Notes: generated by a model from the sequence alone, not told the origin. Counted from the first letter of the stretch, positions 1-5,449 are shown. The stretch is 5,449 nt of DNA from Candidatus Azambacteria bacterium (GCA_016195045.1 JACQAJ010000006.1:1-5449); one strand, 5' to 3'. Translations and numbers: made by a program.

Positions 1-124
1 TCTATTATTAGAAAGGAAATTATTAAAAGTTTAAAAAATTCTTAAAAATCCAAATTAATTAATCAAGTATAGTATTCCTGCTATTGTCAAGCATGACATT
101 TCTACTTTGGTTTGACAGGGAATT

Positions 125-141
125 ACAAGGCGAGACCTTGT
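125..141. terminator. Weak hairpin downstream of the PEBP gene
   Basis: ACAAGG (125-130) pairs with CCTTGT (136-141) around a 5-nt loop, 26 bp past the stop of the leftward operon. No T-run follows on the minus strand (AATTCCC), so it is not a canonical intrinsic terminator. It is the only hairpin I see in the expected place. I see no gene in the rest of 1-166. Confidence 0.2.
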
Positions 142-166
142 TCATGTATCTTGTTAATGTATATAG

Positions 167-757
167 TTATCTTTTTCGATTGTATAATCCCATTAGAACT
201 GCTTTTTGCAAAATATGATTTTCCATGGCTTGTTCAATTGTTTCTTTCGTTACTCCCTCTTTAAGAGAAAGAATGGTGTCAAGAGAATATAATTTAAAGA
301 AATAGCGATGTTCTCGGTCGGGCGGACACGGTCCTTGATATTTTAAAGTATTAGAAGTAGTGATACCGGAAAGACCCTCTGGTTCTAATCCCTCTTTTAT
401 TTCTGTCACTGAAACAGGAAGATTAAATTTTAGCCAATGATTCCACCTTCCGTCTTCTCTGACAAACTTCGGCACATCCGGATCTTCCATAATTAAAACT
501 AATGACCGTGCTTTTTCATCGACCCCAGAAATCCCTAGCGGCGGATTAATATTCTCCCCATCACAAGTGTATTTTGAAGGAATATTTTTATTATTTTCAA
601 AAGCGGAACTAGTAAGAGTCAGTATTTTCATAATTTGGTTTTTAGTAATAAGCTCGATCTTTTTATTTTCTGGTTTAGAAAAAATCAAAATGAAAAAATA
701 AAAGATCGAAATGATAATTAAAAATATTAAAATTACTTTTTGAATTCTTCTTAACAT
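167..757 (-). CDS. YbhB/YbcL-type PEBP (Raf kinase inhibitor-like) protein, membrane-anchored
   Basis: This 196-residue protein belongs to the phosphatidylethanolamine-binding protein family, bacterial YbhB/YbcL branch. Residues 7-27 are a very hydrophobic segment after a basic start (MLRRIQK), which fits a signal anchor; no lipobox cysteine is seen. The PEBP domain fills residues 43-194. Family landmarks are SKYTCDGE (61-68), DPDVP (92-96), WNHW (105-108) and GPCPPDREHRY (142-152). The likely ligand-pocket residues Asp92, His107 and His150 are present, as are the two cysteines (65 and 144) often seen in YbhB-type proteins. Cytoplasmic relatives start at a point matching Met43, so the anchor is an N-terminal addition placing the domain outside the membrane. 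The ATG at 757 has no Shine-Dalgarno sequence. It lies about 32 bp downstream of pyrB on the same strand and is probably cotranscribed. The family assignment is firm. The cellular role of bacterial YbhB-like proteins is poorly known, so I assign none. Confidence 0.93.
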   Translation of the reverse strand: MLRRIQKVILIFLIIISIFYFFILIFSKPENKKIELITKNQIMKILTLTSSAFENNKNIPSKYTCDGENINPPLGISGVDEKARSLVLIMEDPDVPKFVREDGRWNHWLKFNLPVSVTEIKEGLEPEGLSGITTSNTLKYQGPCPPDREHRYFFKLYSLDTILSLKEGVTKETIEQAMENHILQKAVLMGLYNRKR

Positions 758-789
758 TTTAATTTTAAACTTGGCAAACTTGACGAACT

Positions 790-1692
790 TTATAACTTTA
801 TAACTAACTTCAACAATGCCATTCTAATCAGCAGTCCATAGTAGGTTTGTTTGAAATAAACGGCTTGAGGAAGTTTATCGACTTCGGTTAAGATTTCATT
901 GACGCGGGGGAGCGGATGCATAATGATTGATTTTATTTTCATTTTCTTGACTAGCTCACCGTCGATCGTATAACACCCATTAAATTTTTCATATTCTTTT
1001 TTGGTAGCAAAACGTTCTTTTTGAATTCTGGTTTGATAAAGAACATCAACTTTTCCAACTATTGAAAATAAATCCGTGGTCTCTTCGTAGTCAGTCTGCT
1101 GTTCTTTTAAATATATTTTTATATCTTCTCCGACCCGCAAGCCGATTGGAGAAACAAAATAAATTTTAATATTTTTATATTTTCCTAGCAAATAAGAAAG
1201 CGAACGAATTGTCCTGCCGTTCTTGAGATCACCCACCAAAGCAAGAGTGATTCCGTCAATCTTCCCTAATTCTCTTTTGATGGTATATAAATCGAGGAGG
1301 GCTTGGGTTGGATGTTGTCCCGCCCCATCACCGGCGTTAATAATAGGAACCGAAGATACGGAAGCCGCTCTTTCGGCTGAGCCCTGTTCATCGTGACGTA
1401 AAACAATGACATCAGCATAATTACCGATCACCTTAATCGAATCTTCCAGGGTTTCACCTTTTGCTACCGAAGAAAATTCTTTGGCGTTTTCAGTAGTAAT
1501 AACACTTCCACCTAATCGGATCATCGCCGATTCAAAAGAAAACCGCGTCCGCGTACTCGGTTCATAAAAAAGGGAAGCCATGATCTTTCCTTTCAACACC
1601 TGACTCTTCTTTTTTTCCAAAGCCGTAGCCAGCGCAAAAATCCGATTGATTAATTTCTGATCAAGCTGTTGTGATTTAATAATGTGCTTCAT
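790..1692 (-). CDS. pyrB: Aspartate carbamoyltransferase catalytic subunit (EC 2.1.3.2)
   Basis: This cytoplasmic enzyme joins carbamoyl phosphate and L-aspartate to make N-carbamoyl-L-aspartate, the second step of de novo pyrimidine synthesis. Counting from the ATG at 1692 it has 300 residues, close to the 304-311 usual for the family. The carbamoyl-phosphate loop EPSTRTRFSFE is at residues 44-54, Lys78 stands in VAKGETLED, Arg99 in VLRHDE, and HPTQ is at 127-130. The aspartate domain carries GDLKNGRT (154-161), Arg222 in YQTRIQKERF and HPLPRVNEI (259-267). All catalytic residues I can align with E. coli PyrB are present. An in-frame TTG at 1707 would add five residues, but it lies where transcription from the likely promoter would begin. 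The ATG start also gives the MKH(I/L) N-terminus seen in Bacillus PyrB. No pyrI lies next to it, so it may act as an unregulated trimer or have its regulatory gene elsewhere. It is the promoter-proximal gene of a pair with the PEBP gene. Confidence 0.96.
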   Translation of the reverse strand: MKHIIKSQQLDQKLINRIFALATALEKKKSQVLKGKIMASLFYEPSTRTRFSFESAMIRLGGSVITTENAKEFSSVAKGETLEDSIKVIGNYADVIVLRHDEQGSAERAASVSSVPIINAGDGAGQHPTQALLDLYTIKRELGKIDGITLALVGDLKNGRTIRSLSYLLGKYKNIKIYFVSPIGLRVGEDIKIYLKEQQTDYEETTDLFSIVGKVDVLYQTRIQKERFATKKEYEKFNGCYTIDGELVKKMKIKSIIMHPLPRVNEILTEVDKLPQAVYFKQTYYGLLIRMALLKLVIKL

Positions 1693-1713
1693 TTTAAATA
1701 GATTCAAGATTCA

Positions 1714-1742
1714 TTTATAGGAAATTGTAAGCCATTAGTTAA
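1714..1742 (-). promoter_or_regulatory. Probable pyrB promoter (TTAACT - 17 bp - TATAAA)
   Basis: On the minus strand, TTAACT (1742-1737, 4 of 6 consensus) is followed after exactly 17 bp by TATAAA (1719-1714, 5 of 6). Transcription would begin near 1707, giving a leader of about 15 nt to the ATG at 1692 and making the upstream TTG at 1707 an unlikely start. Confidence 0.45.
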
Positions 1743-1748
1743 TAACTA
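1736..1748. promoter_or_regulatory. 13-bp palindrome overlapping the pyrB -35 box (possible operator)
   Basis: TAGTTA and TAACTA flank a single central A, forming a perfect odd palindrome that covers the -35 element and part of the region upstream. Placement over a -35 box is typical of repressor operators, but AT-rich palindromes of this size also arise by chance. Confidence 0.25.
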
Positions 1749-1764
1749 GCAACCAATGCGCTGA

Positions 1765-1818
1765 CTTATCTTTGTCACCTATTTTAGACGGCCGTCTAAA
1801 ATAGGTGACAAAGATAAG
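1765..1818. repeat. Perfect 54-bp palindrome without spacer
   Basis: Bases 1765-1791 are the exact reverse complement of 1792-1818, with no mismatch and no central spacer (centre TAGACGG/CCGTCTA). Just outside, GCT at 1760-1762 and AGC at 1819-1821 could extend the stem past a GA bulge. It lies between the divergent pyrB and TPR promoters, so it is probably outside both transcripts. Neither side has a run of T, which argues against an intrinsic terminator. Abutting terminal repeats of an insertion element, a MITE-like remnant, a cruciform-forming control site and an assembly fold-back are all open explanations. Confidence 0.97.
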
Positions 1819-1894
1819 AGCAAAATTAATTAACTGCGAATTATATTTAGCGACCTGAACACTGAGTTATAAAAGTTATCCCCAGTCAGACATC

Positions 1895-1923
1895 GTGTTA
1901 AACTAAACTTATTGTTATATAAT
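1895..1923 (+). promoter_or_regulatory. Probable promoter of the TPR gene (perfect TATAAT -10)
   Basis: TATAAT at 1918-1923 matches the -10 consensus fully. The -35 is weak: GTGTTA at 1895-1900 gives a 17-bp spacer. The predicted start of transcription near 1930 would leave a leader of about 26 nt before the ATG at 1956. Confidence 0.4.
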
Positions 1924-1955
1924 TAAAACAATTCGTACTATCTAACTAATTTTCT

Positions 1956-3623
1956 ATGAAAAGTGGCCTCTTAGCAAAACTAATCGTTTTATCCTTAAGT
2001 GTTTTGATTATTGTGTTTTTCAGAATCATGGCAACGACTATTTATCCCAAAAACCTTGATATTTCAGCAATTCCGAGTTTTTTAATTCATAAACTTTTTG
2101 GGCAGGAATCAAGTAGTAGAGATCGAATGTATGTTCGATCATTACGAGACCCCGACCAAGATAAAGATGGCCTAGAAGATTCCATTGCCGAAGCGCAAAT
2201 TTACAAAACTAGTTCGAAAAATTTTAATTCAAACGGTAGCAAAATTAGCGACGGAGAATATATCTATAATCTCTACCGCAAAGCCTTTGAAAGTGATAAT
2301 GAGGGATTATTAGCCCAGTATCGAATAAATCTTAAACGATACGGAGTCAAGTCTAGTCCTAATTCAATGGTAGCCAGTATTGGCGGAGCTTTTCTTAATG
2401 ATTCTTCGAATTCCGAAACACCGGAAACCTACGATTTTTATGTTAATCTGCCCGCAGAAATTCAAGTCATAGTTAAACAAGCCACTGATTTTCGCTTACA
2501 GGGTAATTATGAAAAATCACTGGAATTACTCCAAAATGTTTTATCAAAAAACCCCAATTCATCAATTATTAAATATCATCTCGGTTTTACTTATGGCAGT
2601 CTAAAAAATTACGAAAAAGCTCTGACCATCTACGAAGAAATTGTTAATGATCCAGTTGTCAAAAGCCCACTTCTCTATAGTGGCCTCGCTTCAATGAGTC
2701 AAGCCCTAGGAAAAGAAGATAAGTTTGTGGAATATTTAGAACTTTCAATCAAAGACTTTCCAGAAGACTTGAATCAATATCTCAAATTGGCTTCCTATTA
2801 TCAAAGGAAAAATGAACTTGATCGGGCGATTGAAATCTTAAATAAAGGATTAGAAATTCAGCCGAGGTATGCTGATTACTATAATGCCCTGGGAGTGATT
2901 GCCGGTCTTAAGGGTGACAAAAAAACCGAACTTGATCTTTACAAAAGAGCAGTCACCTACGATTTTCGTTATGCGCCTGGTCATTTTAATCTTTCGGTTC
3001 TTTATGAACAATTTTACGATGACCTAAATAATGGACTAACTGAAGCGCGAATCGCTTTTGAGATCGATCCCAGTCCACGAAATCTGGGTCAAGTAATTTT
3101 ACTTTATAGTAAACTGGGAAATAAAGCTAAAGCCCTGGAACTGGAAAACCAACTTTTGGCTATGAAAAATATCGGTGGCGGAGCCTTTAATAGCCTTGGA
3201 TTAGTTTATCTCGATCAAGGGAATTATCAAAAAGCCGAAATGTATTTAAGAAAGGCCTTAGAAGCTGAACCTCGTCTCGCCAATATTTATAATAATTTAG
3301 GCGCTCTTTTAAGCTCCACCAATAGAAGTGACGAGGCTTATCTCGCCTATCAAAAAGCTGTCGAAATAGACCCGAACTATACCACAGCTCTACTCAATTT
3401 AGGCATTTACCATACTAATAAAAAACAATACAAACAAGCAATCAGTAGTTTTCAAAAGGCCACCGATTTAAATCCTAATCTTTCTAAAGCCTATGATCAT
3501 CTTGGTTATATTTACTGGTTACTGCGTGATAAAGAATTATCTAGATTTTATTACAAAAAAGCTGTTGAACTTGGCTCAAAAGATACTTCAACCATTGAAA
3601 ATCTCAAAATTCTTGGTGAATAA
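1956..3623 (+). CDS. Membrane-anchored TPR protein with a thrombospondin-3-like calcium motif
   Basis: This 555-residue protein opens with a basic tip and a hydrophobic helix (about residues 7-26), a signal anchor that would leave the rest outside the membrane. Residues 65-75 read DPDQDKDGLED, a DxDxDGxxD calcium-binding motif of the thrombospondin type 3/EF-hand-like kind. A second, weaker copy (NSNGSKISDGE, 91-101) keeps oxygen-bearing side chains at the ligand positions. After a linker (about 110-168), roughly 11 tetratricopeptide units run to the C-terminus: about 169-200, 203-232, 237-270, 271-303, 305-337, 339-372, 373-400 (degenerate), 408-439, 442-473, 476-507 and 510-541. Typical signatures are NYEKSLELLQ, LGLVYLDQGNYQKAEMYLRKALE and AYQKAVEIDP. 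TPR arrays are protein-binding scaffolds, but the partner cannot be read from sequence. Calcium-type motifs beside anchored repeats are common in predicted surface proteins of Patescibacteria. The ATG at 1956 has no Shine-Dalgarno sequence; a strong -10 box lies about 33 bp upstream. Confidence 0.93.
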   Translation: MKSGLLAKLIVLSLSVLIIVFFRIMATTIYPKNLDISAIPSFLIHKLFGQESSSRDRMYVRSLRDPDQDKDGLEDSIAEAQIYKTSSKNFNSNGSKISDGEYIYNLYRKAFESDNEGLLAQYRINLKRYGVKSSPNSMVASIGGAFLNDSSNSETPETYDFYVNLPAEIQVIVKQATDFRLQGNYEKSLELLQNVLSKNPNSSIIKYHLGFTYGSLKNYEKALTIYEEIVNDPVVKSPLLYSGLASMSQALGKEDKFVEYLELSIKDFPEDLNQYLKLASYYQRKNELDRAIEILNKGLEIQPRYADYYNALGVIAGLKGDKKTELDLYKRAVTYDFRYAPGHFNLSVLYEQFYDDLNNGLTEARIAFEIDPSPRNLGQVILLYSKLGNKAKALELENQLLAMKNIGGGAFNSLGLVYLDQGNYQKAEMYLRKALEAEPRLANIYNNLGALLSSTNRSDEAYLAYQKAVEIDPNYTTALLNLGIYHTNKKQYKQAISSFQKATDLNPNLSKAYDHLGYIYWLLRDKELSRFYYKKAVELGSKDTSTIENLKILGE

Positions 3624-3654
3624 TAGATTTTTAAGATATTTACACATGTTATTC

Positions 3655-3682
3655 TGGACAGAGCAAAAAAATTCTTTATATC
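3655..3682 (+). promoter_or_regulatory. Possible promoter of the MIP channel gene
   Basis: TGGACA at 3655-3660 (5 of 6) is followed after 16 bp by TATATC at 3677-3682 (4 of 6). Transcription would start near 3689, about 49 nt before the ATG. No terminator is seen after the TPR gene, so the channel gene could equally be read through from it. Confidence 0.28.
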
Positions 3683-3737
3683 AAGTCATTATTAAAATCC
3701 TTCGGTCGATGCGGCATTTAAGTTTAATTTTATCGAT

Positions 3738-4322
3738 ATGAATAAATATATTGCTGAATTATTAGGAACTTTTGGACTAACTCTAGCGATCACATTGTCT
3801 CTCAATAGCGCTTTTGCTGTGTCGACACCAGTCATCGCTGCGTTAACCTTAGGATTATTTGTCTATACTATTGGTCCTATTTCCGGAACTCACATCAACC
3901 CAGCAGTTACCCCTGGACTTTTAAGTATTAAAAAGATTGGTTTGCAAGATACGGTGGGATATATCATATCACAGTTTGTCGGAGCCGGACTGGCCTTGTA
4001 TCTTTCAAATTTATTTATAACTAATCCCTTATCAATAACAGTGCTTAATACCGGAAAGGTTGGCCTATTCGAATTTATTGGTATGTTTTTCTTTACTTTT
4101 GGAATTGCCGCGGTCGTAACTGGCAAAACTCCTGCTTCTCTTAGTGGATTTATCGTTGGAGCGTCTCTTTTGTTAGGTATTTCATTTGCCAATTTTGGAT
4201 CAAACGGAATCTTAAACCCAGCTGTCGCTTTTGGTATCGGTTCTTTTTCTTTGATGTATGTTATTGGTCCCATACTCGGTTCAATTGCTGCCATGCAAGC
4301 ATTTAAGTTTTTATCCAAATAA
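3738..4322 (+). CDS. MIP-family channel (aquaporin/glycerol facilitator-like) with an atypical selectivity filter
   Basis: A 194-residue integral membrane protein of the major intrinsic protein family, at the short end for the family (AqpZ has 231 residues). Predicted helices are about 3-23, 34-49, 71-90, 108-127, 134-152 and 171-190. The two half-helix loops carry the duplicated NPA boxes: SGTHINPAVT (Asn54) in loop B and LNPAVAFG (Asn160) in loop E. Family members pass water, glycerol or other small neutral solutes by passive diffusion. Here the residue after the second NPA is Val163 instead of the near-universal Arg of the ar/R filter. Alignment by spacing to GlpF gives Ala34 for Trp48 and Gly157 for Phe200, so the constriction should be wide and uncharged. 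Water specificity is therefore doubtful; glycerol, metalloid acids or other neutral solutes are possible. The gene starts 114 bp after the TPR gene, with no Shine-Dalgarno sequence and a possible promoter in the gap. Confidence 0.92.
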   Translation: MNKYIAELLGTFGLTLAITLSLNSAFAVSTPVIAALTLGLFVYTIGPISGTHINPAVTPGLLSIKKIGLQDTVGYIISQFVGAGLALYLSNLFITNPLSITVLNTGKVGLFEFIGMFFFTFGIAAVVTGKTPASLSGFIVGASLLLGISFANFGSNGILNPAVAFGIGSFSLMYVIGPILGSIAAMQAFKFLSK

Positions 4323-4435
4323 CTCTTAACTCCACGAGACTATTAAAATTAATTAGACCTCTGATTGTGCATCTATTTGGTGGTCATTATACCAAAAAGT
4401 TCGGACTTACTTCCAGCAGAACCCCGACTGATGTG

Positions 4436-4454
4436 CCACGCGCGGAGCGCGTGG
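4436..4454. repeat. GC-rich perfect hairpin, 8-bp stem with GGA loop
   Basis: CCACGCGC (4436-4443) pairs with GCGCGTGG (4447-4454) around GGA; two G-T wobbles could extend the stem. Its 3' arm overlaps GTGGTGG (4451-4457), which can instead pair with CCACCAC (4491-4497). No T-run follows, so it is not a classical terminator. Confidence 0.8.
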
Positions 4455-4496
4455 TGGCTCTAAATTAAATCGTACGCTCAACGAATCGCCCCACCA

Positions 4497-4516
4497 CCGC
4501 CTCGCGGACTCGGCGG
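4497..4516. repeat. Second GC-rich hairpin, 5-bp stem
   Basis: CCGCC (4497-4501) pairs with GGCGG (4512-4516) around a 10-nt loop that contains GCGG (4504-4507), an alternative partner for CCGC. It directly follows the CCACCAC segment that can pair back to the first hairpin, so the two hairpins and the linker could form one composite fold. Confidence 0.6.
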
Positions 4517-4641
4517 AAATCCAGAAAGAAAAACACTTAAATTTCTTCCTTGGCTATATTGAATCTCAATTTGGATCCTTTCATTCAAGCTCAAAAACTT
4601 ACATTCTTTTCTTTTTATTTTGTTTGTTTTGTTTTTCATAT

Positions 4642-4664
4642 CGCTTAGTATAGAAGACTAAGCG
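4642..4664. repeat. 8-bp hairpin after a T-rich tract
   Basis: CGCTTAGT (4642-4649) pairs perfectly with ACTAAGCG (4657-4664) around a 7-nt loop. It is preceded, not followed, by a T-rich tract on the plus strand, and the minus strand offers only A-rich sequence beyond the stem, so neither direction makes a normal intrinsic terminator. It sits 13 bp upstream of the proposed -35 of the DsbA-like gene and could be a protein-binding site there. Confidence 0.65.
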
Positions 4665-4677
4665 TGGCAACTCAATG

Positions 4678-4706
4678 TTGAACTCGGGAAATTTATTCTG
4701 TTAAAT
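4678..4706 (+). promoter_or_regulatory. Possible promoter of the DsbA-like gene
   Basis: TTGAAC at 4678-4683 and TTAAAT at 4701-4706 are separated by 17 bp (4 of 6 matches each). The implied leader is about 20 nt. This AT-rich stretch offers many weak -10 look-alikes, so the call is tentative. Confidence 0.28.
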
Positions 4707-4733
4707 ATTTTATTTTTATGCTAGATTTAGATT

Positions 4734-5449
4734 ATGCAATCAGAAGAAACTAGTCAAAACCAAAATTCTAATCAAAATGTCGATACTACCTATTTAATTC
4801 CGGGATCGATTATTCTGGCTGGTCTTATTATTGCCGGGGCGATTTATTATAGTAAATCTGATCAAGTAAATAATCGAAAATTACCAGACAATATTAATTC
4901 TCCCAAAGAAACCGCTGTTAATGTCGAAGCGATCAAACCAGTTAGTTCCAGGGATCATATTTTAGGTAATCCCAAGGCCCCTGTTAAATTGATTGAATTT
5001 TCTGACCTAGAATGTCCTTTCTGTAAGAATTTTCATTTAACTCTAAAAAAGATAATGTCTGAATATGGGAATGACGGGCGGCTAGCTTGGATCTATCGTC
5101 ATTTTCCTCTAGACGCGATTCATTCCCAATCAAGAAAAGAAGCAGTGGCAACAGAATGTGCTAATGACCTAGGTGGTAATAATAAATTTTGGGAATATCT
5201 TGATAAGGTTTTTGTTGTGACGCCATCAAATAATGGCCTTGATTTAGCAATTTTACCAAGATTAGCTAAAGAAATTGGTTTGGATGAAGCCAAGTTTAGA
5301 ATTTGTCTTGAGAGTAATCGTTATGATGATCACATTCAACAAGATTTAGATGATGCTCAAAATTCTGGCGGCAATGGAACTCCTTTCAATGTCATTATTG
5401 CTTCCAATGGTAAGAAGTTCCCCTTTTCTGGGGCCTTACCTTATGATCA
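4734..5449 (+). CDS. DsbA-family thiol:disulfide oxidoreductase, membrane-anchored (3' end outside window)
   Basis: An open frame runs from the ATG at 4734 to the window edge, giving 238 residues with no stop. Residues 1-18 are a polar, Asn/Gln-rich tip, and about 20-39 form a transmembrane anchor (LIPGSIILAGLIIAGAIYY). A linker of about 35 residues leads to a thioredoxin-fold domain that starts near DHILGNPKAPVKLIEFSD. The redox motif is ECPFCKNFH, with the active cysteines at 94 and 97. The cis-proline loop is visible as GTPF (Pro217), and RHFPL plus the helical insert match DsbA-like proteins annotated as thioredoxin domain or DSBA oxidoreductase. It would catalyse disulfide formation or exchange in exported proteins on the outer face of the membrane. 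Two more cysteines (142 and 191) lie in the helical insert. The frame ends at GALPYD, which in relatives is followed by only a short C-terminal helix, so perhaps 10-25 residues are missing. The start lacks a Shine-Dalgarno sequence. Confidence 0.93.
   Translation, partial: MQSEETSQNQNSNQNVDTTYLIPGSIILAGLIIAGAIYYSKSDQVNNRKLPDNINSPKETAVNVEAIKPVSSRDHILGNPKAPVKLIEFSDLECPFCKNFHLTLKKIMSEYGNDGRLAWIYRHFPLDAIHSQSRKEAVATECANDLGGNNKFWEYLDKVFVVTPSNNGLDLAILPRLAKEIGLDEAKFRICLESNRYDDHIQQDLDDAQNSGGNGTPFNVIIASNGKKFPFSGALPYD

Larger units (their letters stand above)
4323..4733. other. 411-bp non-coding gap with a GC-rich structured island, a T-rich tract and a hairpin
   Basis: No convincing gene is found on either strand between the MIP and DsbA-like genes. 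In order, the gap holds a short inverted repeat (TTTGGT/ACCAAA, about 4378-4396), a GC-rich foldable block (4431-4516), AT-rich sequence, a T-rich tract (about 4603-4638), an 8-bp hairpin (4642-4664) and the presumed promoter of the DsbA-like gene. I recognise no tRNA, RNase P, SRP RNA or tmRNA signature. The length and layered structure contrast with the 32-bp and 114-bp gaps between same-strand genes elsewhere in the window. Confidence 0.6.

Noticed and set aside
112..117. A consensus TTGACA -35 hexamer
   Set aside because: No -10-like hexamer lies 16-18 bp downstream and no rightward gene follows.
1693..1707. TTG start of pyrB at 1707
   Set aside because: It adds five residues, lies at the predicted transcription start and is a weaker start codon than the ATG at 1692, which gives a normal PyrB N-terminus.
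1840..1845. TATAAT on the minus strand as an alternative pyrB -10
   Set aside because: No acceptable -35 is found at 15-19 bp, and the promoter at 1714-1742 is better spaced. If real, the 54-bp palindrome would lie in the pyrB leader.
1876..1884. TTATCCCCA, one mismatch from a DnaA box
   Set aside because: It is a single imperfect copy with no dnaA or dnaN gene and no cluster of boxes, so there is no support for an origin.
2913..2921. GGTGACAAA, matching part of the 54-bp palindrome
   Set aside because: It is a 9-bp match inside the TPR coding sequence (Gly-Asp-Lys codons) and is best explained by chance.
3493..3741. An 82-codon plus-strand frame overlapping the end of the TPR gene
   Set aside because: Its first half is the TPR coding sequence read in another frame, and it resembles no known protein. 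Only its last 31 codons are discussed, as a weak coupling hypothesis.
3890..4318. A 142-codon minus-strand frame opposite the MIP gene
   Set aside because: It is antisense to a clear MIP gene and is proline/lysine-rich with no recognisable domain.
4378..4396. Inverted repeat TTTGGT/ACCAAA after the MIP gene as a terminator
   Set aside because: The stem is short and AT-rich and is followed by A's rather than T's on the plus strand.

Overview
The window looks like part of a small, AT-rich bacterial genome, most likely from the Candidate Phyla Radiation (Patescibacteria) or a similar lineage. This is an inference from gene style: a membrane-anchored TPR protein with a DxDxDGxxD calcium-type motif, a short MIP channel, an N-terminally anchored DsbA-like thioredoxin, and no Shine-Dalgarno sequence at any of the five starts. 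No in-frame TGA is needed to read the genes, so the standard bacterial code fits and the TGA-recoding CPR groups are unlikely.

Left part (1-1692, minus strand): a probable two-gene operon. pyrB, the catalytic chain of aspartate carbamoyltransferase, comes first. It is followed after about 32 bp by a membrane-anchored YbhB/YbcL-type PEBP (Raf-kinase-inhibitor-like) protein. No pyrI or other pyrimidine gene is visible.

Divergent intergenic region (1693-1955): this separates pyrB from the rightward TPR gene. It holds a plausible pyrB promoter, a small palindrome over its -35, a good -10 box for the TPR gene and, between the two promoters, a perfect 54-bp palindrome with no spacer. The palindrome is the most striking non-coding signal in the window.

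Right part (1956-5449, plus strand): a 555-residue membrane-anchored TPR protein with about 11 repeats, a 194-residue six-helix MIP channel that lacks the usual selectivity-filter arginine, a 411-bp non-coding gap, and the first 238 residues of an anchored DsbA-family thiol oxidoreductase cut off by the window edge. The gap holds a GC-rich, strongly foldable island, a T-rich tract and an 8-bp hairpin. Apart from pyrB, all the recognisable products are predicted to sit in or on the membrane. This suggests an envelope-related neighbourhood, but nothing in the sequence shows that these genes form one pathway.
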